This document shows, in pieces, positions 28,072 through 39,790 of a stretch of 50,499 nt of DNA. The stretch lies in assembly GCF_023221775.1 (NCBI RefSeq), contig NZ_JAKUDS010000018.1:1-50499 (forward strand). Direction: 5' to 3'. The position numbers and the translations under genes are program-made. Position 1 is the first letter of the stretch; each line of letters opens with the position of its first letter. The stretch comes from Enterococcus cecorum. GTDB taxonomy: Bacteria; Bacillota; Bacilli; Lactobacillales; Enterococcaceae. The notes below the pieces were generated by a model that had not been told where the DNA came from, ran no database searches, and was given only the letters and a program-made list of their open reading frames with translations.

Positions 28072-28077
28072 ATCCTT

Positions 28078-29382
28078 TTAAGCTAATTCATTTTTGACTT
28101 GTTCTAAACTTTCTAACGCGCGATTTGCTAGCGTTTCATAACGTAATTTCTTATCGCGAATTCGTTCAGGAAGCTCTGGGAATAGGCCGAAGTTGGCATT
28201 CATTGGTTGAAAATGCTTGCCTTCAGCATGCGTGATATAGTAAGCCATTGACCCCATCGCTGTTTCACGCGGGAACACAACAAGTTCTTCACCTTTGGCT
28301 AAACGCGCTGCATTGATACCCGCAATTAAGCCACTAGCTGCACTTTCCACATAACCTTCAACCCCTGTCATCTGACCAGCAAAGAAAATACGGCTATCTT
28401 TGCGTGATTGATAAGTTGGTTCTAATAACTCTGGAGAATTCATAAAGCTATTACGATGCATGACACCATAACGGACAAATTCAGCATTTTCCAAGCCGGG
28501 AATCATTTGAAAGACACGTTTTTGTTCGCCCCATTTCAAATGTGTTTGGAAGCCAACAATATTATAAAGTGAAGCCGCAGCATTATCCTGACGTAATTGG
28601 ATAACTGCATATGGACGTTTACCAGTTTTTGGATCTTCTAGTCCAACTGGTTTCATCGGCCCAAACAACATCGTTTTCTCACCACGAGCTGCCATCACTT
28701 CAATTGGCATACAACCTTCGAAGTATTTTTCTTTTTCGAACTCTTTTAACGGTGCCACTTCCGCATTGACCAATTCTTTATGAAAAGCTTCGAACTCTTC
28801 TTTGGTCATCGGACAGTTCAAATAAGCTGCCTCACCTTTATCATAACGTGATTTTAGATATACTTTATCAAAATTGATTGAAGATTTTTCAATAATTGGC
28901 GCAGCGGCATCATAGAAATAAAAACCGTCCGAACCATTGAATTCCTTAATTGTTTTGGCTAAACCTTCAGAAGTTAAAGGTCCTGTCGCAACTACTGTAA
29001 TCCCTTCTGGAAATTCTGTTAATTCTTCTTCATACACAGTGATAAGTGGATGATTACGTAATTTTTCAGTTACCGTTGCTGAAAAAGTATCACGATCCAC
29101 CGCTAATGCACCGCCAGCAGGGACACTGGTTTCATCTGCGCTATGAATAATCACTGAATTCATTCGGCGCATTTCTTCCTTTAAGACGCCAACAGCATTT
29201 TGTAAGCTATTGCCTCGTAAAGAATTTGAACAAACCAATTCAGCAAATTGATTTGTATGATGGGCAGGTGTTTTCTTTGTTGGTCGCATTTCATATAAAT
29301 GCACCGCCACACCTGCATTTGCAATTTGCCAAGCAGCTTCACTTCCCGCTAGCCCAGCACCAATAACATTAACATAAACCAT
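28078..29382 (-). CDS. trmFO: tRNA (uracil-54-C5)-methyltransferase, folate/FAD-dependent TrmFO
   Basis: This 434-aa flavoprotein makes ribothymidine at position 54 of tRNA, using methylene-tetrahydrofolate. The N-terminal FAD motif [13 protein letters not shown] is clear, and [17 protein letters not shown] is the family signature. The [21 protein letters not shown] segment near the C-terminus is the second FAD-binding region. The start is ATG at 29382, with GGAGAG seven bases upstream; the preceding TTG codon is less likely. It follows topA by 14 bp, the standard Firmicutes pairing. Confidence 0.97.
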   Translation of the reverse strand: MVYVNVIGAGLAGSEAAWQIANAGVAVHLYEMRPTKKTPAHHTNQFAELVCSNSLRGNSLQNAVGVLKEEMRRMNSVIIHSADETSVPAGGALAVDRDTFSATVTEKLRNHPLITVYEEELTEFPEGITVVATGPLTSEGLAKTIKEFNGSDGFYFYDAAAPIIEKSSINFDKVYLKSRYDKGEAAYLNCPMTKEEFEAFHKELVNAEVAPLKEFEKEKYFEGCMPIEVMAARGEKTMLFGPMKPVGLEDPKTGKRPYAVIQLRQDNAAASLYNIVGFQTHLKWGEQKRVFQMIPGLENAEFVRYGVMHRNSFMNSPELLEPTYQSRKDSRIFFAGQMTGVEGYVESAASGLIAGINAARLAKGEELVVFPRETAMGSMAYYITHAEGKHFQPMNANFGLFPELPERIRDKKLRYETLANRALESLEQVKNELA

Positions 29383-29396
29383 CAATTCTCTCCATT

Positions 29397-31475
29397 CTAT
29401 TTAATAACATTTTCTTCGTAATCACCATTCGGACAAACGACTTGCTTGCCACCTTTGACTTTTTTCTCAACTAAGAAGTGATCACATTTCGGACAATTTC
29501 TGCCAATTGGTTTATCCCATGAAACAAACTCACATTCAGGATAATTACTGCAGCCATAAAAAACCCGATTTTTCTTAGATTTTCTTTCAATGATTTGCCC
29601 TTTATGACAGTGTGGACATTCAACACCGATTTCTTTTACAATAGGCTTCGTATTACGGCATTCTGGGAAATTACTACATGCATAGAATTTGCCATATTTT
29701 CCTAGTTTTACGACCATCGGATGACCACAAACATCACAGTCAAAGCCAGCTGGTTCATCTTTAATTTGGACTTTTTCAATTTGCTCTTCTGCCACAGCCA
29801 ATTCTTTCGCAAATGGTTGATAGAAACCATCGATGACTTTTACCCAGTTCTCTTTACCTTCTTCGACACGGTCCAAACTGTTTTCCATTTCAGCAGTAAA
29901 GTGAATATCAACAATTTTAGGGAAGAAGTCAACCGTTAATGTATTAACAATTTCTCCTAATTCTGTTGGTTCAAAGCGTTTTTGCGCCAATTTAACATAG
30001 TAGCGACGTTGAATCGTATCAAGTGTTGGCGCATAAGTAGAAGGACGACCAACACCATTTTCTTCAAGCGTGCGAATCAAAGTAGCTTCACTATATCGTG
30101 CAGGCGGTTGGGTAAAGTGTTGTTTAGGCTCAACATCTACAGACTGTACCGTTTCCCCTTCGATTAATTCTGGCAACACATTTTCTTTTTCTTCTTTACC
30201 ATCATCGCGTCCTTCAACATAAACTTGCATAAAGCCTTTGAATTTCACTTTAGAACCATTAGCAATAAAAGTAACGCCATTTTGAATTAAAGTCACTTTC
30301 ATAGTATCAAGTACGGCAGGTGTCATCTGACTAGCCACAAATCTGGACCAAATCAAAGAATATAGCTTCATCTGATCTTTATCCAAGTATTTTTCTAAAC
30401 TTTCTGGTGTACGCAACACACTCGTTGGACGAATAGCTTCATGGGCATCTTGTGCACCTTGCGCATTGACAACTTTTTTACTACTGTGCGCCGCGAATTC
30501 ACTACCATAAGTTTCTTCAATAAATTGTGAAGCCTCTTGTTTAGCTGTATCTGCAATTCGTTTAGAGTCTGTACGCATATAGGTAATAAGACCGACCGTA
30601 CCTTGACGACCTAGGGCAATTCCTTCATATAATTGTTGCGCAACCATCATTGTTTTACGCGTTCTAAAGTTTAATTTTCGCGCAGCCTCTTGTTGTAAAC
30701 TACTAGTTGTAAATGGTGCTGCTGGATTGCGTTTACGTTCTTTCTTTTCAACTTTAGTTACTTGATAATCTTTAGAATCGACACGTTGCAAGACCGTTTG
30801 GACATCTTCTTGCGTCTTTAGCTGATGTTTTTTACCATCTAAACCCCAGAAATTGGCTTTAAACTTTTGACGTCCTTTTTTAAAATTTCCATCAATCGTC
30901 CAATATTCTTCTGGCTTGAACTCACGAATTTCTTTTTCGCGATCAATAATCATCTTCAAAGCAATAGATTGTACCCGACCAGCACTTAGTCCCTTTTTCA
31001 CTTTTTTCCATAGAATTGGACTAATAGAATACCCTACAAGTCGGTCTAATACACGTCGAGCTTGTTGTGCATCCACTAAATCTAAATTAATGGTACGTGG
31101 TTCTTTAAATGCGGCTTTGACTGCATCTTTGGTAATCTCATTAAAGACAACACGGTTTTTATCTTCAAGTGACAAGCCTAAAATATGTGCTAAGTGCCAG
31201 GCAATTGCTTCCCCTTCTCTATCCGGGTCACTTGCAAGATAAACTTTTTCCGCTTTTTTTGCAGCTTGGCGTAAACTCTTGATGACATCGCCCTTCCCAC
31301 GAATTGAAATATAGTGCGGTTCATAATTATTTTCTACATCGATTCCCATCTTACTTTTAGGTAAATCGCGCACATGTCCCACACTGGCAACGACTTTGTA
31401 GTTCTTGCCTAAATACTTCTCAATTGTTTTTGCTTTTGCTGGTGACTCTACTATGACTAAATACTTATATGCCAT
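29397..31475 (-). CDS. topA: DNA topoisomerase I
   Basis: This 692-aa type IA topoisomerase relaxes negative supercoils. The N-terminal Toprim domain begins [19 protein letters not shown] with [13 protein letters not shown], and the catalytic tyrosine is in [10 protein letters not shown]. The C-terminus carries three four-cysteine zinc ribbons ([38 protein letters not shown]). The ATG at 31475 has AAAGGAG upstream. A TATAAT-like -10 lies about 35 bp upstream, so topA-trmFO is probably a separate transcript from dprA. Confidence 0.98.
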   Translation of the reverse strand: MAYKYLVIVESPAKAKTIEKYLGKNYKVVASVGHVRDLPKSKMGIDVENNYEPHYISIRGKGDVIKSLRQAAKKAEKVYLASDPDREGEAIAWHLAHILGLSLEDKNRVVFNEITKDAVKAAFKEPRTINLDLVDAQQARRVLDRLVGYSISPILWKKVKKGLSAGRVQSIALKMIIDREKEIREFKPEEYWTIDGNFKKGRQKFKANFWGLDGKKHQLKTQEDVQTVLQRVDSKDYQVTKVEKKERKRNPAAPFTTSSLQQEAARKLNFRTRKTMMVAQQLYEGIALGRQGTVGLITYMRTDSKRIADTAKQEASQFIEETYGSEFAAHSSKKVVNAQGAQDAHEAIRPTSVLRTPESLEKYLDKDQMKLYSLIWSRFVASQMTPAVLDTMKVTLIQNGVTFIANGSKVKFKGFMQVYVEGRDDGKEEKENVLPELIEGETVQSVDVEPKQHFTQPPARYSEATLIRTLEENGVGRPSTYAPTLDTIQRRYYVKLAQKRFEPTELGEIVNTLTVDFFPKIVDIHFTAEMENSLDRVEEGKENWVKVIDGFYQPFAKELAVAEEQIEKVQIKDEPAGFDCDVCGHPMVVKLGKYGKFYACSNFPECRNTKPIVKEIGVECPHCHKGQIIERKSKKNRVFYGCSNYPECEFVSWDKPIGRNCPKCDHFLVEKKVKGGKQVVCPNGDYEENVIK

Positions 31476-31663
31476 CAAATCAGAGCTCCTTTATAAAATA
31501 TTTCTTCTATTATAATGAATGAATTTAAATCATATCATTTTCAAATTTTGTCCAAAATGCTTAAAGACATGAACAAAATTATTTTTTTCGTAAATCGACT
31601 ACAATCATAGCGATAAGAATTTGGTTTGTCAAGAAAAATAGCAAAGCAAAAATATACAATTGA

Positions 31664-32551
31664 TTATTTTACGCGAAAATTTGGCAGTTCATCAAGAATG
31701 TCGGATGCTGAAATCACACATTTTGCCCCATCTTGAATAAGCTTTAAAGTTCCGGTATTGCGACGACTTAAAACTTCTCCTGGCACACTAAAGACACTGC
31801 GACCTTCATCAATAGCAAGCTGCGCCGTAATTAAAGAACCACTCTTGTCTTTAGCCTCAATCACACAGACACCTTCAGCCAGTCCAGCAATAATACGATT
31901 ACGAAGCGGAAAATGAAAACGTCGCACAGGAGTAGTTGCTGGATACTCACTAACAATCAACTGCTGATTCTTCATTCGCTCATATACGGATCGAACTTCT
32001 TTTGGATAACAAATATCAATTCCACAACCTACTACACCAATTGTATTACCATGATGGATCATCGCCAATTGATGGGCATAACTGTCTACCCCTTTAGCCA
32101 AACCACTCGTAATGACCAAGCCTTCATCAATCAATGGTGGTAAAAGCTGCTCCATTACTTGATAGGCGTACGGACTGGCTAATCGCGAACCCACAATGGC
32201 GATTTGTCGTTGATGCAATAAAGATTTATCGCCTTCATAAAAAAGAACAAGCGGTGGTTGATAAGTTTCTTTTAAAACATCAGGGTAATCATCTGATAAT
32301 ATAGTGATAAATTGCTGCTCAGCTGTCAAATCTGCTAGTTTTCGCTCATCTAATTCCTGCCAATACTGCAAAAATAAATCCTGGTGCTGATTGATTTGTA
32401 ATTCACGCATAATAATCGGCCCTTGTTGCGCTAGTTCAGTCAAAGGATGCTCCACAAAATAACCAAAAGCCCGCCATTTTTTCTGAATACTCAAGGGTAA
32501 ATAACTTAATTTCACACATAATTGTTCTAAAATTGATAATCGTTCAAACAC
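31664..32551 (-). CDS. dprA: DNA-processing protein DprA
   Basis: This 295-aa protein loads RecA onto incoming single-stranded DNA during natural transformation. The extended Rossmann fold is complete: IAIVGSRLASPYAYQ, ITSGLAKGVDSYAH, GNTIGVVGCGIDICYPKE and the GSLITAQLAIDEGRSVFSVPGE segment. An N-terminal helical (SAM-like) domain is present; the C-terminal winged helix of some homologues is absent. The start is GTG at 32551, with GAGGAGGG five bases upstream and no ATG nearby. That ribosome site forms the right arm of a 7-bp hairpin with sequence just after rnhB, so translation may be restrained. Confidence 0.95.
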   Translation of the reverse strand: MFERLSILEQLCVKLSYLPLSIQKKWRAFGYFVEHPLTELAQQGPIIMRELQINQHQDLFLQYWQELDERKLADLTAEQQFITILSDDYPDVLKETYQPPLVLFYEGDKSLLHQRQIAIVGSRLASPYAYQVMEQLLPPLIDEGLVITSGLAKGVDSYAHQLAMIHHGNTIGVVGCGIDICYPKEVRSVYERMKNQQLIVSEYPATTPVRRFHFPLRNRIIAGLAEGVCVIEAKDKSGSLITAQLAIDEGRSVFSVPGEVLSRRNTGTLKLIQDGAKCVISASDILDELPNFRVK

Positions 32552-32557
32552 AAAAAT

Positions 32558-32592
32558 CCCTCCTCATTTACTAAATACGCAAAAAAGGAGGG
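32558..32592 (-). promoter_or_regulatory. Hairpin sequestering the dprA ribosome-binding site
   Basis: Minus-strand CCCTCCT (32586-32592) pairs perfectly with AGGAGGG (32558-32564), the dprA SD, across a 21-base loop. ATTTTT and the GTG start follow. It could mask the SD, or act as a weak terminator after rnhB. Confidence 0.5.
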
Positions 32593-32601
32593 AAAACTTT
32601 T

Positions 32602-33366
32602 TTAAATCATATCTTTTATTGGGGCAAAGGTCTTACGATGAATCGGTGTAACGCCATATTTCGCTAATCCTTCTAAATGTTCCTTCGTGCCATAGCCTGC
32701 ATTTTTTCCAAAGCCATAGCCAGGATACTGTTTATCCAGTTCAACCATTAAATGATCACGATAAACTTTAGCAATAATACTAGCTGCGGCAATACTTTGA
32801 CTCCGCGCATCACCTTTAATCAATGAAGTTTGTTGAATATTTAAGTTTAATTCCATTGCATCAATCAGCAAGTAATCTGGTTGCACAGCTAATTGTTCAA
32901 CAGCTTTGGTCATTGCTAGGCGGGCAGCTTGGTAGATATTAATTTCATCGATTGTTTTTTCATCGACCACACCAATTCCAATGGCCACGGCTTTTTCTTG
33001 AATTACTTGATAAAGACTTTCCCGTTTTTTCTCAGATAATTGCTTAGAGTCATTTAGGCCTAAAATCAATTCATCATTCGGTAAAATCACCGCTGCAGCC
33101 ACTACAGGTCCAGCTAATGGTCCACGGCCAACTTCATCAATCCCACAAATCGCCTGATAGCCTTTTGTCAGTAATTCATTTTCAAATTGTCGCATTGCTT
33201 TAGCCTTGTTAATCATTGCCTGTTCTTTAGCTAAACGATTTTCAAATTGCTGGATTAATTTTTGCACGCCTGCTCGTTCATCTTTTCGTAATTGTAAAAC
33301 ATACGCATCTTGTGCATCATGGATTTGTGCCAATTTTTCTTTAATTTGGGCAATCGTCTCACTCAT
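32602..33366 (-). CDS. rnhB: Ribonuclease HII
   Basis: This 254-aa enzyme cleaves RNA of RNA-DNA hybrids and excises misincorporated ribonucleotides. The catalytic core is [23 protein letters not shown] (Asp-Glu pair), with later LLIDAM and the [21 protein letters not shown] segment. An N-terminal extension of about 70 residues is charged and helical, as in other Firmicutes RnhB proteins. The ATG at 33366 overlaps the 3' end of rbgA by eight bases (ATGAGTGA), indicating translational coupling. The GTG two codons upstream is less likely. Confidence 0.97.
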   Translation of the reverse strand: MSETIAQIKEKLAQIHDAQDAYVLQLRKDERAGVQKLIQQFENRLAKEQAMINKAKAMRQFENELLTKGYQAICGIDEVGRGPLAGPVVAAAVILPNDELILGLNDSKQLSEKKRESLYQVIQEKAVAIGIGVVDEKTIDEINIYQAARLAMTKAVEQLAVQPDYLLIDAMELNLNIQQTSLIKGDARSQSIAAASIIAKVYRDHLMVELDKQYPGYGFGKNAGYGTKEHLEGLAKYGVTPIHRKTFAPIKDMI

Positions 33367-34207
33367 GGCCACTCACCTCTTCAGCGCGGTCCAAAGTATA
33401 GCGTCCTAATTTTCCTTGACGAATATCGTGAATAATCCGCTCACAAGCCCGTTCATAATCTTCTCTAAACCCGAGTCCCTTGGTCAAGTCCATAATTAAT
33501 TCGCCACCAAGTAAACTTTCATCAGCAAATGGATAGCGAGCTTTTATTTGCCCAGGATAATAACGGGCAAAGAAGTCCAACCCATAAATGGTCAAATCAT
33601 CTAAATGTAATAATTGGTCTTTAATCGCGCCGGTCAAAGCTAACTTCATCCCAATTTCTTGATCATCAAATTTTGGCCATAATATTCCTGGTGTATCAAG
33701 TAACTCCAACTCATTTCCTAGTTTTAACCATTGTTGGCCCTTTGTCACACCAGGCTTATTCCCAGTTTGCGCAATTTTTTTACCTACCAAGCGATTTAAT
33801 AAGGTCGATTTTCCCACATTTGGAATACCGATAATCATTGCGCGTATTGCTCTAGGTTTAAGTCCTCGAGCTTTATCGCGGGCGATTTTTTCGGCTAGTG
33901 CTTCTTTGGCTAAAGGTAAAATTTGCTTTACTCCTTGGTTTTCTTGCGCATTAATGGCTAAAGCTAATATCCCTTGAGCTTTAAAATAGTCAATCCACTG
34001 CTTAGTTTGCTTTGGATCAGCTAAATCCGCTTTATTTAACAACATAATTCTAGGCTTCTGTTGTAAAATTTGATTTAATAATGGATTTCTAGAAGATAAG
34101 GGTAATCTCGCATCCACTAATTCAAATACAATATCGACAAATTTTAATTTTTCACTTACTTCCCGTTTTGCTTTTGCCATATGGCCGGGAAACCACTGAA
34201 TATTCAT
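33359..34207 (-). CDS. rbgA: Ribosome biogenesis GTPase RbgA (YlqF)
   Basis: This 282-aa circularly permuted GTPase is needed for late assembly of the 50S subunit. The G motifs occur in permuted order: LLNKADLAD (G4), [14 protein letters not shown] (G1) and [12 protein letters not shown] (G3). The N-terminus [14 protein letters not shown] is a family signature. The ATG at 34207 has GGAAGGAAG upstream. It is coupled to rnhB by an eight-base overlap, the typical Firmicutes arrangement, and follows a glycosyltransferase gene by 13 bp. Confidence 0.97.
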   Translation of the reverse strand: MNIQWFPGHMAKAKREVSEKLKFVDIVFELVDARLPLSSRNPLLNQILQQKPRIMLLNKADLADPKQTKQWIDYFKAQGILALAINAQENQGVKQILPLAKEALAEKIARDKARGLKPRAIRAMIIGIPNVGKSTLLNRLVGKKIAQTGNKPGVTKGQQWLKLGNELELLDTPGILWPKFDDQEIGMKLALTGAIKDQLLHLDDLTIYGLDFFARYYPGQIKARYPFADESLLGGELIMDLTKGLGFREDYERACERIIHDIRQGKLGRYTLDRAEEVSGHE

Positions 34208-34220
34208 AATAACTTCCTTC

Positions 34221-35033
34221 CTATACTTTATGAGTTAATCGTTGGTAATGCTTATAAATGAAAGAAAATTTGCCACGGGCTTTTTTCTTCCAAGGTTTAT
34301 CTTTACCACAATAATGTAAAAAGACGGTATTTTTTACAATCCAATCTGCGTCAATCACACCAGCAGTTTTTGCATAATAATAGGCATGATAACGCGCATC
34401 AAAATTATAGATTTCATCTGCGACTAATAAAATTTGATGTCCATATAACGCATTTAAAACATCTTGGTCTGGCAAAAATAATAACGGACCATTTGTAGCA
34501 ATATAATCCATAATATCTTCTCGCTTCACCGTTTTACGGATTTGCTCAAGATTCATTAATAAAACACCAGAATTAACATAAGAAGTTGCCTCGAAATTTC
34601 CAAGTCTGGCTTTATTTATTAAATCACGAATATTTGAATCCGCAATATGACTCGCCGCTGCATATAAAAAATCATCCAGTTTCATTTCATAAATCGTTGA
34701 AATATCATTCAGACACAAAATATCGGCGTCAATATATAAGACTTTATCCAAATCTTGTGGTAAATACTCATGTGCTAACAAGCGATAATAAATCGTTTCT
34801 GGATAACGTTTACTGGTTGGTGCATCTTGAAATTCATTCTTTCCAATAACAACTGGGTAATATGTAACACCTAATCTTTGGCAAAAATCAAGTATTTCGG
34901 CATTCCGTGTTAAAGCCTCTTTTTGTAAAATATATACTGATAATTCTTGAAAATTGGAATTATGCACAATCGAAAATAATGTTACCTTCCATTGGTCCAC
35001 ATAACCATCATCGATTGAAAAAAGTAAATTCAT
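34221..35033 (-). CDS. Family 8 glycosyltransferase
   Basis: This 270-aa GT8 protein (LgtC/GspA type) transfers a hexose from a UDP-sugar, retaining configuration. The N-terminus [21 protein letters not shown], the metal-binding DAD of LYIDADILC, the [12 protein letters not shown] segment and the late [11 protein letters not shown] motif are all family features. There is no signal peptide or membrane helix, so it probably works at the cytoplasmic face; the acceptor is unknown. The ATG at 35033 has GAGGGA seven bases upstream. It leads the transcript into rbgA-rnhB, an association with no clear functional reason. Confidence 0.88.
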   Translation of the reverse strand: MNLLFSIDDGYVDQWKVTLFSIVHNSNFQELSVYILQKEALTRNAEILDFCQRLGVTYYPVVIGKNEFQDAPTSKRYPETIYYRLLAHEYLPQDLDKVLYIDADILCLNDISTIYEMKLDDFLYAAASHIADSNIRDLINKARLGNFEATSYVNSGVLLMNLEQIRKTVKREDIMDYIATNGPLLFLPDQDVLNALYGHQILLVADEIYNFDARYHAYYYAKTAGVIDADWIVKNTVFLHYCGKDKPWKKKARGKFSFIYKHYQRLTHKV

Positions 35034-35058
35034 CACTTTCCCTCATTTCTACTTCATT

Positions 35059-35087
35059 ATCATAGCGAAAAAATAGCAAAAAGACAA
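35059..35087 (-). promoter_or_regulatory. Promoter of the GT8-rbgA-rnhB transcript
   Basis: Minus strand: TTGTCT at 35082-35087, 17-bp spacer, TATGAT at 35059-35064, 26 bases before the GT8 ATG. Confidence 0.6.
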
Positions 35088-35350
35088 CCATCACTCTGAA
35101 AACACATCACTTTTAAAGAGTAGATGAGGTTTTCCACAGAACCTTGTTTCATTTTCAATCAATTTACTTATTTTTAAACCAAAATTCCCTATAAATAGCG
35201 ATTTATTCCCTCGAATTTCATACACAGTTTTTTCAAATAACCATCTTCCAACGCCTATTTTGTTTCACATTCCGTGTAACAGTATTGACTGATTTTGACA
35301 TTTTTCCTTTACTCAGAAATATATCCTTATTTATACATCTGATATTACAA

Positions 35351-35392
35351 CAAAAAAGGTAACTACTCTCAAACTAGAAAGTAGCTACCCAT
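35351..35392 (-). terminator. Terminator of the beta-glucoside PTS operon
   Basis: Minus-strand stem GGTAGCTACTTTC / GAGAGTAGTTACC (13 bp with wobble pairs) and a six-T tail, immediately after the glucosidase stop. Confidence 0.88.
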
Positions 35393-35396
35393 ATTT

Positions 35397-38677
<3,281 letters not shown>

Positions 38678-38700
38678 CTTTTTTCTCCTTTCAATTTAAT

Positions 38701-38714
38701 AGAAAGCGCTATCT
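38701..38714. promoter_or_regulatory. cre site in the PTS leader
   Basis: AGAAAGCGCTATCT matches TGWAANCGNTNWCA at 12 of 14. It lies downstream of the PTS promoter and 24 bases before the ATG, a position where CcpA would block elongation. Confidence 0.65.
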
Positions 38715-38736
38715 ATTTGACACAAACAATACTAAC

Positions 38737-38765
38737 AAATGTATAATAAATTGAATAGTATTTTT
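38737..38765 (-). promoter_or_regulatory. PTS operon promoter
   Basis: Minus strand: -35-like TTTAAA, a 17-bp spacer and -10-like TATACA, about 65 bases before the ATG. The boxes are moderate matches and lie beside operator arm 1. Confidence 0.45.
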
Positions 38766-38776
38766 AAAGATTTGTG

Positions 38777-38785
38777 AACACTGTT
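38777..38785. promoter_or_regulatory. Operator arm 1 (RpiR-type)
   Basis: AACACTGTT is the exact reverse complement of AACAGTGTT at 38820-38828. The two are 43 bp apart centre to centre, on either side of the divergent promoters. Confidence 0.45.
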
Positions 38786-38816
38786 TAAGTAAACGTATCC
38801 AAAAACACTTGAAATC

Positions 38817-38833
38817 GCGAACAGTGTTTTCGC
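38817..38833. promoter_or_regulatory. Operator arm 2 (RpiR-type palindrome)
   Basis: GCGAACAGTGTTTTCGC has 5-bp perfect arms GCGAA / TTCGC and contains AACAGTGTT. It lies about 22 bases before the RpiR ATG. Confidence 0.5.
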
Positions 38834-38855
38834 TTTCAAAAAAGGAGGACGCCAA

Positions 38856-39734
38856 ATGTTAATTAAAGAACGGCTTGAAACTACCCGATTTTCTAATAGT
38901 GAACAAGTTATCGTAGACTATCTGCTAAAAGAACAATTAAATATCGAGAACAAATCTACCACTCAAATTGCCAAAGAAACCTTTAGTTCAAAGTCTACCA
39001 TCGTAAAAGTGGCACAGAAGTTAAATTTCCCAGGTTGGAGTGATTTTAAGAAAGCTTATTTAAACGAAATGAAGTATTTTTTAGAACATACCTCAAATAT
39101 TGATGCTAATTATCCTTTTGAAGCTCATAGCAACTATGCAACAATCGCCAAAAATTTAGCTACCGTAGAAAAACAAGCGATTGATGAAACATTAGGATTA
39201 CTAGATTATCATGAATTGCAAAGAATCATTCAAGTTTTATTAAAGGCCGAACAAATACATGTTTTAGGTTTAGGAAATAATTTATTGATTGCCAAAGAAT
39301 TTGAATACAATATGACACGCATTCGCAAAAAAGTGAAAGTTTACCAATTGCTGGGCGAAGGGATGCTGGGATGTTCACTTGCGAGTAAAAAAGACTGCGC
39401 CATTATCATCAGCTATTCCGGTGAAACCAAAACTCTTTTGCGGTATATGGCCATATTACAGCAAAATCAAGTACCCACCATTCTTATCACAAACATTGGC
39501 GATAGTACTTTAGCCAGAAATGCAGACTATCTACTAAGAATGTCCACACGTGAAAGACTCTATTCTAAAATTGGGACCTTTGCAAACGACACTTCCATCA
39601 TCTACCTTCTAGATTTACTATATTCTTGTGTCTTTAAAGAAAATTATCAAAAAAATTTAGATTTACGGATTACGACTTCGAAAGTAATTGAAACAACTAG
39701 ACAATCAAATAGTAAATTTTTGAGAGAAGACTAA
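38856..39734 (+). CDS. RpiR/MurR-family transcriptional regulator
   Basis: This 292-aa regulator has an N-terminal HTH_6 domain (residues 1-77, STTQIAKETFSSKSTIVKVAQKLNFPGWSDFKKAY) and a C-terminal SIS sugar-phosphate-binding domain (about 110-245, IHVLGLGNN and CAIIISYSGETKTLLRY). Such proteins sense phosphosugars. The ATG has a perfect AAAGGAGG eight bases upstream. It is divergent from the beta-glucoside PTS operon, so it is the likely local regulator, probably sensing the 6-phospho-sugar produced by transport. Whether it activates or represses is not evident. Confidence 0.92.
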   Translation: MLIKERLETTRFSNSEQVIVDYLLKEQLNIENKSTTQIAKETFSSKSTIVKVAQKLNFPGWSDFKKAYLNEMKYFLEHTSNIDANYPFEAHSNYATIAKNLATVEKQAIDETLGLLDYHELQRIIQVLLKAEQIHVLGLGNNLLIAKEFEYNMTRIRKKVKVYQLLGEGMLGCSLASKKDCAIIISYSGETKTLLRYMAILQQNQVPTILITNIGDSTLARNADYLLRMSTRERLYSKIGTFANDTSIIYLLDLLYSCVFKENYQKNLDLRITTSKVIETTRQSNSKFLRED

Positions 39735-39737
39735 AAA

Positions 39738-39778
39738 AATCAGCTTCAGATACCTTGTTGTGATATCCGAAGCTGATT
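39738..39778. terminator. Bidirectional terminator between the RpiR and flavoprotein genes
   Basis: Fifteen-base arms AATCAGCTTCAGATA / TATCCGAAGCTGATT with an 11-base loop and one mismatch. A7 lies on the left side. It serves two convergent genes. Confidence 0.88.
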
Positions 39779-39790
39779 CAATTTTATCAA

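Larger units (their letters stand above)
27727..28077. other. trmFO-hslV intergenic region (351 bp, no gene; usual site of xerC)
   Basis: AT-rich, with no reading frame resembling a tyrosine recombinase. It contains the trmFO terminator, a possible hslV promoter and two CodY-box-like sequences. In enterococci, listeriae and bacilli, xerC/codV normally lies here. Confidence 0.6.
35034..35396. other. Intergenic region between the 6-P-beta-glucosidase and GT8 genes (363 bp)
   Basis: Contains the bgl terminator at 35351-35392 and the GT8 promoter at 35059-35087. The roughly 260 bp between them is AT-rich. It has a small imperfect palindrome (GTTACAC/GTGAAAC around 35263-35281) and a plus-strand TTGACA, but no supported gene or RNA. 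Confidence 0.5.

Noticed and set aside
35290-35340. Plus-strand TTGACA as a promoter for a small RNA between the bgl and GT8 genes
   Set aside because: No -10 at 16-18 bp and no plus-strand terminator with a T-run; any transcript would be a few dozen bases.
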